NCBI GenBank assembly: GCA_018269055.1
Contig: JAFDVI010000004.1
Span: 124,001 to 188,000 of the forward strand
Origin: Acidobacteriota bacterium
Lineage (GTDB): Bacteria; Acidobacteriota; Blastocatellia; RBC074
Direction of reading: 5' to 3'
DNA length: 64,000 nt
In this document: piece by piece, positions 54,475-63,161 of the stretch
How positions within the stretch are numbered: the first letter of the stretch is position 1
Layout: every line of letters starts with the position of its first letter
Translations under genes and position numbers: made by a program
The notes under the pieces: generated by a model
What the model was told of the DNA's origin: nothing
Seen by the model: only the letters and a program-made list of their open reading frames with translations
Database searches by the model: none

Positions 54475-56865
54475 TTACTTTCGGCTCATCACATACACGC
54501 CGCCGGAATACGATCCGGCATACAGCCGATTGGAATCGAACGGGTCGCCGGTCATGGCGTACATTTTTAAACTGGGCAGTTGGCTAATATCCATCTTATC
54601 CCAGTTTTTCCCGCGATCTTTGGAATGAAAAATGGCAGATCGGATTTCATCGTAAAGGTAGAGTTCATCCGGGTTAGCCGTGCTGACCACCAACCCCCCG
54701 ACCGTGACCATTTGTGGCATTCCTCCGCCGCGATGTTCCCAGGTCTTCCCGGCGTCCAGTGAGCGGAAAAATCCCGCCGTCGTTCCCAGATAAACAGTTT
54801 CACTGGAGCGCGGATCAAGGAGTACGGTCCGCACAGTTTTCACGTCTTCGTCAAACACAATCTTGCGGAACGTTACACCGTTGTCGTGCGAAACGAATAG
54901 CCCTTCGTTCGTGCCGATATACATCAGCCCCGGAGCGCGTGGATTGGTTGCAATTGAGTTAATCGCGGATTGAGCAATGGACTCTTCGCCGGTTCCGGTC
55001 AACGAAACCTTCAGCGGTTTCCAGCCTTTCTTTTCGTCTTCGGTAAAAAACAACCCATCCCAAGTGGAAACAATCAGCCAATTTGCCAGGCCTTTTTCGT
55101 CCACGGCTGTAAACGGGATGATGGAAAACACCTGGGTTTGCAAATCAACACGGTCGCTGACGGGTTTTGGCGGCGGTTGGACTTTCTTTTTCGCCGGTGG
55201 CAAAGACCTGGCAACCGTTTTGCCTTTTGACGCGGTCTTGGCCGGAACTTTTTTCGCACGAGCCTGCACAACCGGTTTGACTCTTTTTGACGAAGTTTTC
55301 CTTTGAGATGGCTTTTGAGGTTGCGTCGAGACAACTCGCGGGCGACTCGACAGTTTCGTCGTTTCATTAGCCTGCGGATCGGCATTTTCCGTTTCGGCAT
55401 CCAGCGCCTCATCGCGTTTCACCTGAGCCCAATTGCGTCCGTGATCTTCGGATCGAAACAGGCCGTGATTGGTTCCGGCATAAATGACTTCCGGATTCCT
55501 GGGCGATTGATACAACGAATATACGTCGCGCACGCCCATCCCATTCATGGACTGCTGCCAAGTGATTCCGCCGTCTTCGCTGACAAACAAACCGCCGTTC
55601 AATCCGTCAAAAAGCACTCCGGCGTAAATTCGCCCGCGTTCGCGACTGTCGGCCAGCACAGTAGGGACTTGTCGGTTGGTGAATCCAGCGTTGCTGGATT
55701 CAAAAGTTTCGCCGCCGTTCAAACTGATCAATACGCCGTTGTCCTGAGTGCCAAGAAACACCCGGTCAGGTTCAGCCGGATGTACTGCGACGGCATTGAT
55801 GACCAATTGAGCTGAAGTGACTTGCCGCCAGCTATCCTGTTTGCCGTCCTGCGTGGAAATCCACAGTCCTTCGGTCGTTGCGGCAAAAATTGTTTCCGGG
55901 CGCGTCGGATGACGAAACACCATCTGCGTACGGCGACTGCTGTACGGAATGCCTTGAAACTTCGTCCAGCCGCTTCCGGCATCGCGCGAGCGATAAATTC
56001 CGCTGCAAGCGCTCATCATTACCGTGTTCGGATCGTCAGGATCAATCTGAATCGTGAAAATATCGGAATCGTCAATCATCCCAACGTCCTTGTGACCCGT
56101 GCGCTTCCAGGTTTTGCCGCCGTCCGGAGTTTTCCACGGCAAATGATGCGTGCCGACGTAAATCGCATTGGCATCGCGCGGATCAATCGCCACGGAATGG
56201 AAGCCGCGAAGTTCTGGATTGCCAATCGGCGTGATCAATTCCCAGGTTTTGCCTCGATCTGTCGAACGGTACACGCCGTTGCTGGCGGCAATGGCCATTA
56301 CCGTTGGGTCGCTGACGGATTGCGAAAAACTGCGAACGGCGCGGCCCCGCATATTTTCCACTTCGCGCCAGCTTTCACCATTGTCTTCGCTGATAAAAAA
56401 GCCGCCACCATTGGTTTCGTCGCCGACTTCGGTTTGCGGTTTCGCGCCCACGTAAATCAAATTTGGTTTTTCGCGGTCAAAATAAATGACCGTCACGATG
56501 CACCCCCAAGCGCGAACCCCCGGACGTAGGCGTTTCCAAACCGTCCCACTATCAGTCGAGGCGTACAGTTGCCCATCGCTGCTTCCAATCAAAATTCGAT
56601 TGGCGTTCCGCGGGTCAATTGTCAGCGCCGTGACATCTCCTCCAAACGGACCGGTCATCTGCCAAACGCGATCGTAACTTTCCGAAGCGATGCGCGAAGT
56701 AAACTTGCCGATGACATCAGCTTTGACCGGGCGAGCGTTATCGCGATTCAAAACTATTGAAGAAATAGGGGAAATGCCCTGCGCGGCAGGCGAGAGCGTG
56801 AGGGTACAAATCAGCAAAGCGTTTGCAAGCAATGACAAGCAGTGTTTCAAGCCTTTGAACTCCAT
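54475..56865 (-). CDS. Secreted sortilin/BNR-type double beta-propeller protein
   Basis: A 796-residue protein, ATG 56865 after GGAG, signal peptide about 1-30. About thirteen Asp-box motifs of the SxDxGxxW kind are visible, such as STDSGTVWKRL, SEDNGESWREV, STDRGKTWELI, SRDAGSGWTKF, SEDGGITWQQS, SEDHGRNWAQV, SHDNGVTFRKI, SLDAGKTWEHR, SKDRGKNWDKM. They form two propeller parts separated by a long Lys/Pro/Ser linker (about 470-570). No catalytic residue set of a sialidase is recognisable. VPS10/Ycf48-like propellers bind proteins or peptides; a cell-surface binding role is inferred. It is alone, upstream of the sigma factor gene. Confidence 0.88.
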   Translation of the reverse strand: MEFKGLKHCLSLLANALLICTLTLSPAAQGISPISSIVLNRDNARPVKADVIGKFTSRIASESYDRVWQMTGPFGGDVTALTIDPRNANRILIGSSDGQLYASTDSGTVWKRLRPGVRAWGCIVTVIYFDREKPNLIYVGAKPQTEVGDETNGGGFFISEDNGESWREVENMRGRAVRSFSQSVSDPTVMAIAASNGVYRSTDRGKTWELITPIGNPELRGFHSVAIDPRDANAIYVGTHHLPWKTPDGGKTWKRTGHKDVGMIDDSDIFTIQIDPDDPNTVMMSACSGIYRSRDAGSGWTKFQGIPYSSRRTQMVFRHPTRPETIFAATTEGLWISTQDGKQDSWRQVTSAQLVINAVAVHPAEPDRVFLGTQDNGVLISLNGGETFESSNAGFTNRQVPTVLADSRERGRIYAGVLFDGLNGGLFVSEDGGITWQQSMNGMGVRDVYSLYQSPRNPEVIYAGTNHGLFRSEDHGRNWAQVKRDEALDAETENADPQANETTKLSSRPRVVSTQPQKPSQRKTSSKRVKPVVQARAKKVPAKTASKGKTVARSLPPAKKKVQPPPKPVSDRVDLQTQVFSIIPFTAVDEKGLANWLIVSTWDGLFFTEDEKKGWKPLKVSLTGTGEESIAQSAINSIATNPRAPGLMYIGTNEGLFVSHDNGVTFRKIVFDEDVKTVRTVLLDPRSSETVYLGTTAGFFRSLDAGKTWEHRGGGMPQMVTVGGLVVSTANPDELYLYDEIRSAIFHSKDRGKNWDKMDISQLPSLKMYAMTGDPFDSNRLYAGSYSGGVYVMSRK

Positions 56866-57059
56866 CCAGAAAACTCCGTTACCAGACCTTCAACGGAGCG
56901 GTCTTTATTTTCAATCGTACCGATTGGGGGCAAAGAAATTTCAGACAGCAAGGATTCTAAATCAAATCATTCTGCTTTTGCACGAAGAACCACCCGACGA
57001 TTGAACGCGGTAGAAAAATCGCCGACAATGCCTCCATATTTAGAGAAGGAACAAATCTT

Positions 57060-58151
57060 ATGAAAAGAAGCGCAGTTTTCTCAGTGATCTTGGTAGCCTG
57101 TGCCGTCGCTTCAGCAAGCCTGATGTCACCGGTCGTGGCTCAAACGCCACCTCTGACCCAGCTTTCAAACCAACCGTTGACCTTGCAGGATCTGAACATT
57201 CTGCTCAGGCGAGCAGTCGGTCGAAACATGACCGAAGCCGACCTGGCAGTTCACGTCGAACGAGTTGGATTGGCGTTTGAAGCTACGCCTGAAGCGGTTA
57301 GCCGGTTGCGCGCCAATGGCGCTCACCCGCATTTGCTCAATACAATCAAACGAGCCTCTGAAAAACTGTCGGCGTCTTATGGCAAATTGACGGTCACGGG
57401 CACTCCACCCCCCGACACATTCCTGGAAGAAACACGCAAAAACGTACGCGATTATTTGGAAGAACTTCCGGACTTCATTTGCCAACAAGAAATCCAACGC
57501 TATTACGATGTCGAAGGCTCAGGCGCTTGGGATAAAGCCGACACGCTGACTTACGAATTGACCTACAACCACAAACGTGAAAGCTATAAACCGCTTAATG
57601 CTGTTGGACGTCCAATTACTAAAGACCTGGAAAAATCTGGCGGAGCTTATTCAACTGGCAATTTTGCAGGTTTTTTAGCTTCGCTTTTCGCCCCTGAAAC
57701 CAAAGCAATTTTTAAGCCTGCAGGCAAGGATAAATTGGGAGCGCGTCAAACCTTGATCTACGATTTTCAGGTTCCAAAGGAAACTTCCCAACTCGTTGTT
57801 CAGAGCGGGGATGCGCCACAAATTATCTGCGGGTACAGCGGCAGCATTTGGATTGATGCCGAAAAGAAACTGGTGCTGAGAATTGAACAGGCGCTGGACG
57901 ACATTCCCAAAAGCTACCCACTTACTAATTCCGACAGCATCGTGGATTACGACATGGTGAAATTGCGTGGCATTGATGTGGAGTGTTTACTGCCACTTAG
58001 GGCCGAATTCGTCATCGGCGACCGCCGATTGAAACAACAGTCCCGCAACTTGATGTACTTCAAGTTCTATCGGAAGTTCGAGACTGACATCAAATTTGTG
58101 GATGACCCGCAAGCACCGGTTGCTCCTCCAACCAAACCTCCAGGAAATTGA
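57060..58151 (+). CDS. Secreted hypothetical protein
   Basis: A 363-residue protein, ATG 57060 after AGAAGGA, signal peptide about 1-28 (ending PVVAQ). The N-terminal third (about 40-100) is helical and resembles a small helical repeat ([22 protein letters not shown]). The rest is beta-rich ([34 protein letters not shown]). Proteins with this layout are frequent in Acidobacteriota but have no named function. Transcribed divergently from the propeller gene, and convergent with the MFS gene across a good terminator. Confidence 0.8.
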   Translation: MKRSAVFSVILVACAVASASLMSPVVAQTPPLTQLSNQPLTLQDLNILLRRAVGRNMTEADLAVHVERVGLAFEATPEAVSRLRANGAHPHLLNTIKRASEKLSASYGKLTVTGTPPPDTFLEETRKNVRDYLEELPDFICQQEIQRYYDVEGSGAWDKADTLTYELTYNHKRESYKPLNAVGRPITKDLEKSGGAYSTGNFAGFLASLFAPETKAIFKPAGKDKLGARQTLIYDFQVPKETSQLVVQSGDAPQIICGYSGSIWIDAEKKLVLRIEQALDDIPKSYPLTNSDSIVDYDMVKLRGIDVECLLPLRAEFVIGDRRLKQQSRNLMYFKFYRKFETDIKFVDDPQAPVAPPTKPPGN

Positions 58152-58168
58152 ACCTTGTTCGTAAATGA

Positions 58169-58214
58169 CAAATGTGGCAACAGCAAACTTTTGAATTTGC
58201 TATTGCCACATTTT
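58169..58214. terminator. Bidirectional terminator hairpin
   Basis: AAATGTGGCAACAGCAAA (58169-58186 approximately) pairs with TTTGCTATTGCCACATTT (to 58214) with one mismatch and an 8-nt loop, giving a stem of about 18 bp bordered by A and T runs. It separates two convergent genes. Confidence 0.85.
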
Positions 58215-58234
58215 GTTCTCGGAAATCACTGTGT

Positions 58235-59563
58235 TTAACTTTCGCTGAAGCGTTCACGAACCGCACAAGTCGGAACACTGAACCGTTTCAACCACATCGC
58301 CAACAACCAAAACAAGCCTGGACTCGCCGAAAGCAGCCCAGAAGTGATCACCATCGAACGAGGACTGACCCATTTTAGTAACGCTCCAGCCACCAACATT
58401 GAAACGGTCATCGTGCTCAGTTCCAACGCGCGGTCAGTCGTGAAAACGCGGCCCCGATATTCATCAGGAACCATCCGCATCATCAACGTCTCTTGCACTC
58501 CGAACTCCGCACCCAGAATCAGCCTGCTAATGGCAATGCAGAGCGCGAATGTCAACAGCGAAGGCATTACCCCTGCCACAGCAAAAAAGAGTCCGTGAAC
58601 CAGCAACGACCATCCGACGAAATTTCCGGCTCTACGTTCATCCGAAGCCCAAACTCCCGCTCGACGCGCCAACGCCATTCCAAGAAATAATCCGGCTCCG
58701 GCCGCTGTCATTAAGGTTGCCAGACTCCAATCCCCAGGATCGCCCGCACCATTGCTGAATTCGCGCCGAGCAATGCGGTCGAACACCAGATTGTTCATTC
58801 CCCCGCCGAGCGCCCATCCGACATTGACCATCACAATGCCGCGGACAAACTGCGTTTGCCAGATATAAGCCAACCCTTCGCGTACATCGGTCAAAAACCG
58901 ATTCCCACGATTGTCATTCGTCTCGAGAACTTGGCTGGCATCAACACTGTCAGTTCCCTTAATGTTGGATTGACGCATAATTGCCGCCGGGATTCCCCAG
59001 ATGAATGCCGCCGACACGACAAAGGAAAGCGAATTGATAACAAACGCCGTGTTGTACCCGAATTTTGCAGCCGTCACACCGCCCAAGGCGGCGCCCAAGG
59101 TCAACTGCAAAAACCGTGTCGAAAACATCAACACGTTTGCCGTTAACATTTCCTGCCGCGTCACCATGTTGGCGATCGAAGCGTTTTTGGCCGCTTCAAA
59201 GAAAGTCGTTGCCGAAGACATCACTCCGCTGCACAACACGGCCACCCAAATTGGCGCACCGATGCTAATTGTCAAAAACCCCAGCGCCGCCAGTGCGCGG
59301 ATCAAATCCGTTGCAATCAAAATTTGTTTGCGGTTCAAACGATCAACTGCGACTCCGGCCAGCGGAGCAAAGATCAGCACTGGCAACAGCCTGGAAACCA
59401 GCAGCGCAGCCGTCATCCAGGTCGAGCCGGAATAAAATTGTACCAAACCTAGTTCGGCAATAAATGAAAACCAGGTACCCAATTCGCTAATCACCTGGCC
59501 AAACCACAATCTCCGAAAATTGATGTTACTTTGTAATAATTCTTTGAATGTTACAGATTGCAT
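58235..59563 (-). CDS. MFS transporter (MFS_3/EntS-like)
   Basis: A 442-residue inner-membrane protein with about 12 hydrophobic segments. The start FKELLQSNINFRRLWFGQVISELGTWFSFIAELGLV and the loop ADRLNRK-like VDRLNRKQILIATDLIRA match the MFS_3 group, which includes enterobactin and macrolide exporters. The loop after segment six is charged and Asn/Asp-rich (SNIKGTDSVDASQVLETNDN). The substrate is unknown. ATG 59563 follows GAGGA. It has no co-directional partner; the small gene at 59654 is 90 bp upstream on the same strand. Confidence 0.88.
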   Translation of the reverse strand: MQSVTFKELLQSNINFRRLWFGQVISELGTWFSFIAELGLVQFYSGSTWMTAALLVSRLLPVLIFAPLAGVAVDRLNRKQILIATDLIRALAALGFLTISIGAPIWVAVLCSGVMSSATTFFEAAKNASIANMVTRQEMLTANVLMFSTRFLQLTLGAALGGVTAAKFGYNTAFVINSLSFVVSAAFIWGIPAAIMRQSNIKGTDSVDASQVLETNDNRGNRFLTDVREGLAYIWQTQFVRGIVMVNVGWALGGGMNNLVFDRIARREFSNGAGDPGDWSLATLMTAAGAGLFLGMALARRAGVWASDERRAGNFVGWSLLVHGLFFAVAGVMPSLLTFALCIAISRLILGAEFGVQETLMMRMVPDEYRGRVFTTDRALELSTMTVSMLVAGALLKWVSPRSMVITSGLLSASPGLFWLLAMWLKRFSVPTCAVRERFSES

Positions 59564-59653
59564 AACTTTATCCTCAGTGGGTCACGAAAAACTGCTTTGT
59601 AACGATACCTGTGGTTATTTCCTTGACCCACTGATTCTAGCGAGTAATTGCGT

Positions 59654-59893
59654 CTACCCCTTAGCCAGGGACAAGGAGCCAATGATCACAACTGCCAGTA
59701 TGATAGCCAGTAGTACCATCAGCATTGCATCCGAAAAACCGCTGGTATCGTCAGAAGTAATTCCTCTCTTGTTAATTCGCACTGTGTTGAATAAACCTTT
59801 CTTGTACAAGACATAGCCTTTCCGATCTTGAAATCGGCTAAGACTGTCCGAGAAAATTTGTCCATCAATTGTCCTGATTATTCTACGAGCCAT
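59654..59893 (-). CDS. Small tail-anchored membrane protein
   Basis: A 79-residue protein with a strong AAAGGAGGA site before ATG 59893. The first 50 residues are basic and polar (RRIIRTIDGQIFSDSLSRFQ), and the C-terminus has one hydrophobic segment (AMLMVLLAIILAVVIIGSLSL) followed by AKG, so it should be tail-anchored in the inner membrane. I recognise no family. It is 90 bp upstream of the MFS gene and may share its transcript. Confidence 0.7.
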   Translation of the reverse strand: MARRIIRTIDGQIFSDSLSRFQDRKGYVLYKKGLFNTVRINKRGITSDDTSGFSDAMLMVLLAIILAVVIIGSLSLAKG

Positions 59894-60324
59894 AGTTCCT
59901 CCTTTGGGCGAAACGGGGTAACCGGAATGAATTCCGCATAGTTGTTCCAGAATTCGGAGAAAAATAAATATCCGGGCTCTACACTAAAGTATTTCCCAGG
60001 TATTTAGTTTCTATGCCTTCGTGCGTGTATTAACTCCTCTCCTGTTTTTTTCCTTCCAGTTCTCTATTTATGTTTAGTGATGTGTGCGGCAGATCGCTCT
60101 TACCGCACACCACACGTACACACCGACACCAAGACGCTGGTTGGACTCTTCACCAACTACTGTGCTGTAACGTAAATAACACGTTATGATGCGTGCCTCG
60201 ATTTCTTTGGCTTCAACGTCTTTACCGCTTTTGAGAAATACTCGAACCGCTTGTCGAGCTTCTCTTCAGCTTACACACCCTGAATGGCTAACGGACGAAA
60301 CTGATTTTGAACCGATGAAAAGCG

Positions 60325-60371
60325 AAAACCCCGACCGGTTTCCTTTTCTGGATACCGGTCGGGGTTTTTTT
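60325..60371. terminator. Strong terminator hairpin without an obvious gene
   Basis: AAAACCCCGACCGGT (60325-60339) pairs perfectly with ACCGGTCGGGGTTTT (60354-60368), loop of 14, then more T's. It is symmetrical enough to act in both directions. On the minus strand it lies 24 nt beyond the stop of the 60395-60667 frame; on the plus strand nothing clear precedes it. Confidence 0.88.
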
Positions 60372-60394
60372 GAGAGCCCGCTTGGCCAAGCCGC

Positions 60395-60667
60395 TTATTT
60401 TATTCGGTGCGGCTTTTTCCGGTATCCAAGCCTTGAATCTTTGTGAGTACGAACCTGATTGAGAATGAACAGAGCGTCACCAGTACCTACCAACTCCCAA
60501 TTACCTCCTGCCGGGCTAGCCACTTTGCAGCTAAACACCATCGGCGCGGTTGGAATTGAGTTTAAGTTACGGTTGTACATACTATTCATAAACAAATCCA
60601 AAATGCTTGGAGTTAAAGTTCGTGTTAAATTACCGATTTGACAACTTGGAGTTAAGTGCGCAGGCAT
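60395..60667 (-). CDS. Possible small hypothetical protein
   Basis: An open frame of 90 codons. No ribosome site is visible before ATG 60667; internal ATGs at 60589 and 60580 are possible. The sequence (VFSCKVASPAGGNWELVGTG and similar) is not low-complexity and not the shadow of another gene. The terminator at 60325-60371 just after its stop is the main support. No family recognised; it could also be a fragment. Confidence 0.3.
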   Translation of the reverse strand: MPAHLTPSCQIGNLTRTLTPSILDLFMNSMYNRNLNSIPTAPMVFSCKVASPAGGNWELVGTGDALFILNQVRTHKDSRLGYRKKPHRIK

Positions 60668-60770
60668 TCTAACAGAGTTTCTTTTCCGGTCAATGAAAAT
60701 GTTATGCCAGAATGCGTATTTTCATGAATTGGATTGATAAAGCTGTTTTGTTACTCGCAACGGCATAGTT

Positions 60771-61766
60771 TTACCTTCGATAACCCAGGATCAGTTCTGT
60801 TTTTTGTTCTGCATTTCCGTGGTAATACGTCACAGTCACTTTTGTTCTTGGTTTCGTCATGCGAATACGGCGATTAAATTCATCTGGCGTGCGAACCTTA
60901 TAACCGTTAAATTCCGTGATGACATCACCCTCACGCAACCCGCCTAAATCAGCAGGGCTGTTTTCGTCCAGGTTTTCAATCTCCACGCCGCATTTCTGAA
61001 CACCCGGAATTCCGCACCGCCGCGTGGAGTTATCTACCCCCAGCCATCCTTGTTCGCGCATTTCCAACTTCGGCTGTAATGGCGGAAAGTTGCGATCCGC
61101 AATCTTGATTTGCAGCGTTAGCGTTTCCCCTTCCCGATAAACTTTTATTGGAGCCACTGCACCAACCGACAAAGTGTTCAAAACATCACGAATTTCAGAA
61201 TTGTTGCGCACCAGTTTATCGCCAATTTGCAGGATCACATCCCCGGCCTGGATATTCGCCAGCGCCGCCGGGCCATCGTCCGTCACCAAACTCTCGACAA
61301 AAATGCCTTTGATTTCCGGGGCGTAGCCCGCTTCCGAAATCGCTCCTGTCCTGAGCCCGAATGCGTTGGGGACATCTTCGGTCGAAATTCTGCGAGCCCT
61401 GTTTTCAACCGCCACCCGGCGAGAGTTATTCACTTTCATGCCAATACCAACGCCGATCATCGTAAACATCGAAATTAGCACCAAAGTAAAAATCCAAAAT
61501 GCCTTTTGTTTAAGAAGCTTTTTCCGTAACGAACTTGTTTTGTAAACGGAACTTTCTGCCTGCGAAACCGGATAAGCTGCCGCTGGAGGCACATAAAACT
61601 GTGATGTAAAACCGCTTGGGGTGCCAGGGACAGTAGCAGGCGCAGCCGGATTAAACCGCCGCGTATCCTCCAAATCTGCAACGGACGGCGAAATCGAAAC
61701 TCCGCACGAACGGCAAAACCGGTCCAAATCGCCGCGCTCCGCGCCGCAAGATTGACAGACATTCAT
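60771..61766 (-). CDS. Zinc-ribbon, single-TM, double-PDZ protein
   Basis: A 331-residue protein. ATG 61766 has AGGAGG 5 nt upstream. Residues 3-21 form a zinc ribbon (CQSCG and CRSCG, four Cys). A Pro/Ala/Ser linker leads to one membrane segment at about residues 88-112 (AFWIFTLVLISMFTMIGVGI). Outside lie two PDZ domains, about 135-230 (GIFVESLVTDDGPAALANIQ, GDVILQIGDKLV) and 240-325 (DENSPADLGGLREGDVITEF). No protease domain precedes them, unlike HtrA. It may bind C-termini of envelope proteins and signal or scaffold. Alone between two gene-poor stretches. Confidence 0.85.
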   Translation of the reverse strand: MNVCQSCGAERGDLDRFCRSCGVSISPSVADLEDTRRFNPAAPATVPGTPSGFTSQFYVPPAAAYPVSQAESSVYKTSSLRKKLLKQKAFWIFTLVLISMFTMIGVGIGMKVNNSRRVAVENRARRISTEDVPNAFGLRTGAISEAGYAPEIKGIFVESLVTDDGPAALANIQAGDVILQIGDKLVRNNSEIRDVLNTLSVGAVAPIKVYREGETLTLQIKIADRNFPPLQPKLEMREQGWLGVDNSTRRCGIPGVQKCGVEIENLDENSPADLGGLREGDVITEFNGYKVRTPDEFNRRIRMTKPRTKVTVTYYHGNAEQKTELILGYRR

Positions 61767-61913
61767 CAAGGCCTCCTGATTAAACCGCCGAATTCAAATG
61801 GATTGGACGAACTGTCACGGATACGACATCCAGATGCAATTGGTTCAGAGGGATTTATGTAAATTCACTTTTGTACGCGAACTTGCGGAAACTAGCAGAA
61901 CAGCCGCTGACCA

Positions 61914-62309
61914 TCACGGCTTCAGCACGCAAGCTTTCAATCCAAACCAGGATGAAATGCGGTGGCGGTTGCCAGCCACCAACCTGTATCCCACCAATTC
62001 CAACAGAAGCAGCGCCGGCAACGCATAAGTCAAAATGACCAGCACCGTCCATGGAAACTGATGCCACAAAAAATAGTTTACGCCAAAAACCCCGGCGTAA
62101 ACCTGCCCACGCCGCGCGATCACTTGAAGCTTTTTAGTGCAATGGTCGTAGCTAATTCCGAACCGCAGCAACTCGCTTTCGGCAACCGTCTGATATGGTT
62201 CAATGACGAACCTGTGGTTCTTGTCCATTCGCTTCGCGATTTCGGATGACCAAGTACAAATGCCGCAATCGCCGTCAAACAGCAAATAATCTTGATCTTC
62301 TTTGATCAT
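61914..62309 (-). CDS. DUF393 (DCC family) thiol-disulfide oxidoreductase-like protein
   Basis: A 131-residue protein. ATG 62309 follows GAGGAG and overlaps the stop of the DUF2071 gene (ATGA). The DCC motif is LLFDGDCGICTWSSEIAKRM near residues 8-27, with a CxxC-like DGDCGIC. A hydrophobic C-terminal half (WTVLVILTYALPALLLLELVG) is typical of the family, and the end (NRHRISSWFG) matches too. Thioredoxin-like redox activity is assumed for DUF393 but not shown. Coupled to the upstream gene. Confidence 0.88.
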   Translation of the reverse strand: MIKEDQDYLLFDGDCGICTWSSEIAKRMDKNHRFVIEPYQTVAESELLRFGISYDHCTKKLQVIARRGQVYAGVFGVNYFLWHQFPWTVLVILTYALPALLLLELVGYRLVAGNRHRISSWFGLKACVLKP

Positions 62310-63058
62310 AGTCGAACTCCTCTTCTGACAATGATTGGAGAACCGTCGGCGACAAAAGCCGAGCTCGGTTTGGCCTGCAACACTTTGGCAAATCGCTTTC
62401 CGTAGACGCGTTCGACGTCGCAACGAAACTCGGCTTCGCTGACTTGCCAGACGCGCCATGATGGATGCTCTACTTGATATTCAACCGTCCCACCGTCGCT
62501 CTGCCAGGCATAGCCCCAGTAATGTTCGGTGATGAACTCTTCTTCAGAGCCGGCGAAAAGCGGTTCGGATTTCCCTGTCGCTCGAACTCGCAAAAAGTTT
62601 CTGCCCGTTTTCTCCATCCACCCGTATTCGACCAAGCCAGTTTTGGTAAATGAGGTTTCACTCAAATCCGTGCCGTGCCACATTCGCCGTGCCACATAGT
62701 TTTCGTTATAAGAAATTTGCGCCACCGCAGCAATAGCAAAACGCGGAACAATTTCCTTGATAAACACTACGCCGCGACGCCAACCCTCTTCGGCCTTTCG
62801 GCGAACATAAAAGCGCAAATTGATCTCTTCAAAGTTGCGATGAAACGGAATTGCCACCCCAGCGACGCTCGTATTCAAAAACATGAAACCGACTTCACTA
62901 ACAAAGGTTTTGCCTTCCCATTGATCTAATTCAGTTCCGCGCGGAACCAGCGGCTGCAAAATTGCCGGATCAATTTCATAATTGATCATCACCAAATTCC
63001 GCCATTCCGCATTCAAAAACACTTTGGTTTTCATAACTGTGCCTGTGTCCATTATCAT
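62306..63058 (-). CDS. DUF2071 (YqjF-like) protein
   Basis: A 250-residue protein of the DUF2071 family: FLNAEWRNLVMINYEIDPAI near the start, LVPRGTELDQWEGKTFVSEV, VFIKEIVPRFAIAAVAQISY, FITEHYWGYAWQ. The family is widespread and often next to DUF393 genes, as here; biochemical function is unknown. ATG 63058 is the first of several starts (also 63052 and 63034). Its last bases overlap the DUF393 start. Divergent from the C69 peptidase gene. Confidence 0.88.
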   Translation of the reverse strand: MIMDTGTVMKTKVFLNAEWRNLVMINYEIDPAILQPLVPRGTELDQWEGKTFVSEVGFMFLNTSVAGVAIPFHRNFEEINLRFYVRRKAEEGWRRGVVFIKEIVPRFAIAAVAQISYNENYVARRMWHGTDLSETSFTKTGLVEYGWMEKTGRNFLRVRATGKSEPLFAGSEEEFITEHYWGYAWQSDGGTVEYQVEHPSWRVWQVSEAEFRCDVERVYGKRFAKVLQAKPSSAFVADGSPIIVRRGVRL

Positions 63059-63161
63059 TCGCCGACTCGGTAAAGTGCCGGGAGCGATAACTACCGGGCG
63101 ATTTACTCAATCTCATTTGGTCGCTTACCGTTGTGGGTAACCGATCCATCATCCCAATTCA

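Larger units (their letters stand above)
59894..60770. other. Gene-poor AT-richer region with hairpins
   Basis: About 870 bp with no gene I can support strongly. It contains a perfect 8-bp hairpin (60082-60089 GTGTGCGG with 60103-60110 CCGCACAC), a 7-bp stem (60138-60144 with 60153-60159), a strong terminator (60325-60371), and one possible minus-strand open frame (60395-60667). The composition looks different from the flanks. A small structured RNA or the remains of a mobile element are both possible. Confidence 0.5.

Noticed and set aside
60200..60280. tRNA gene from a T-loop-like GGTTCGAG on the minus strand
   Set aside because: The flanking bases do not form the five-pair T-arm or an acceptor stem.
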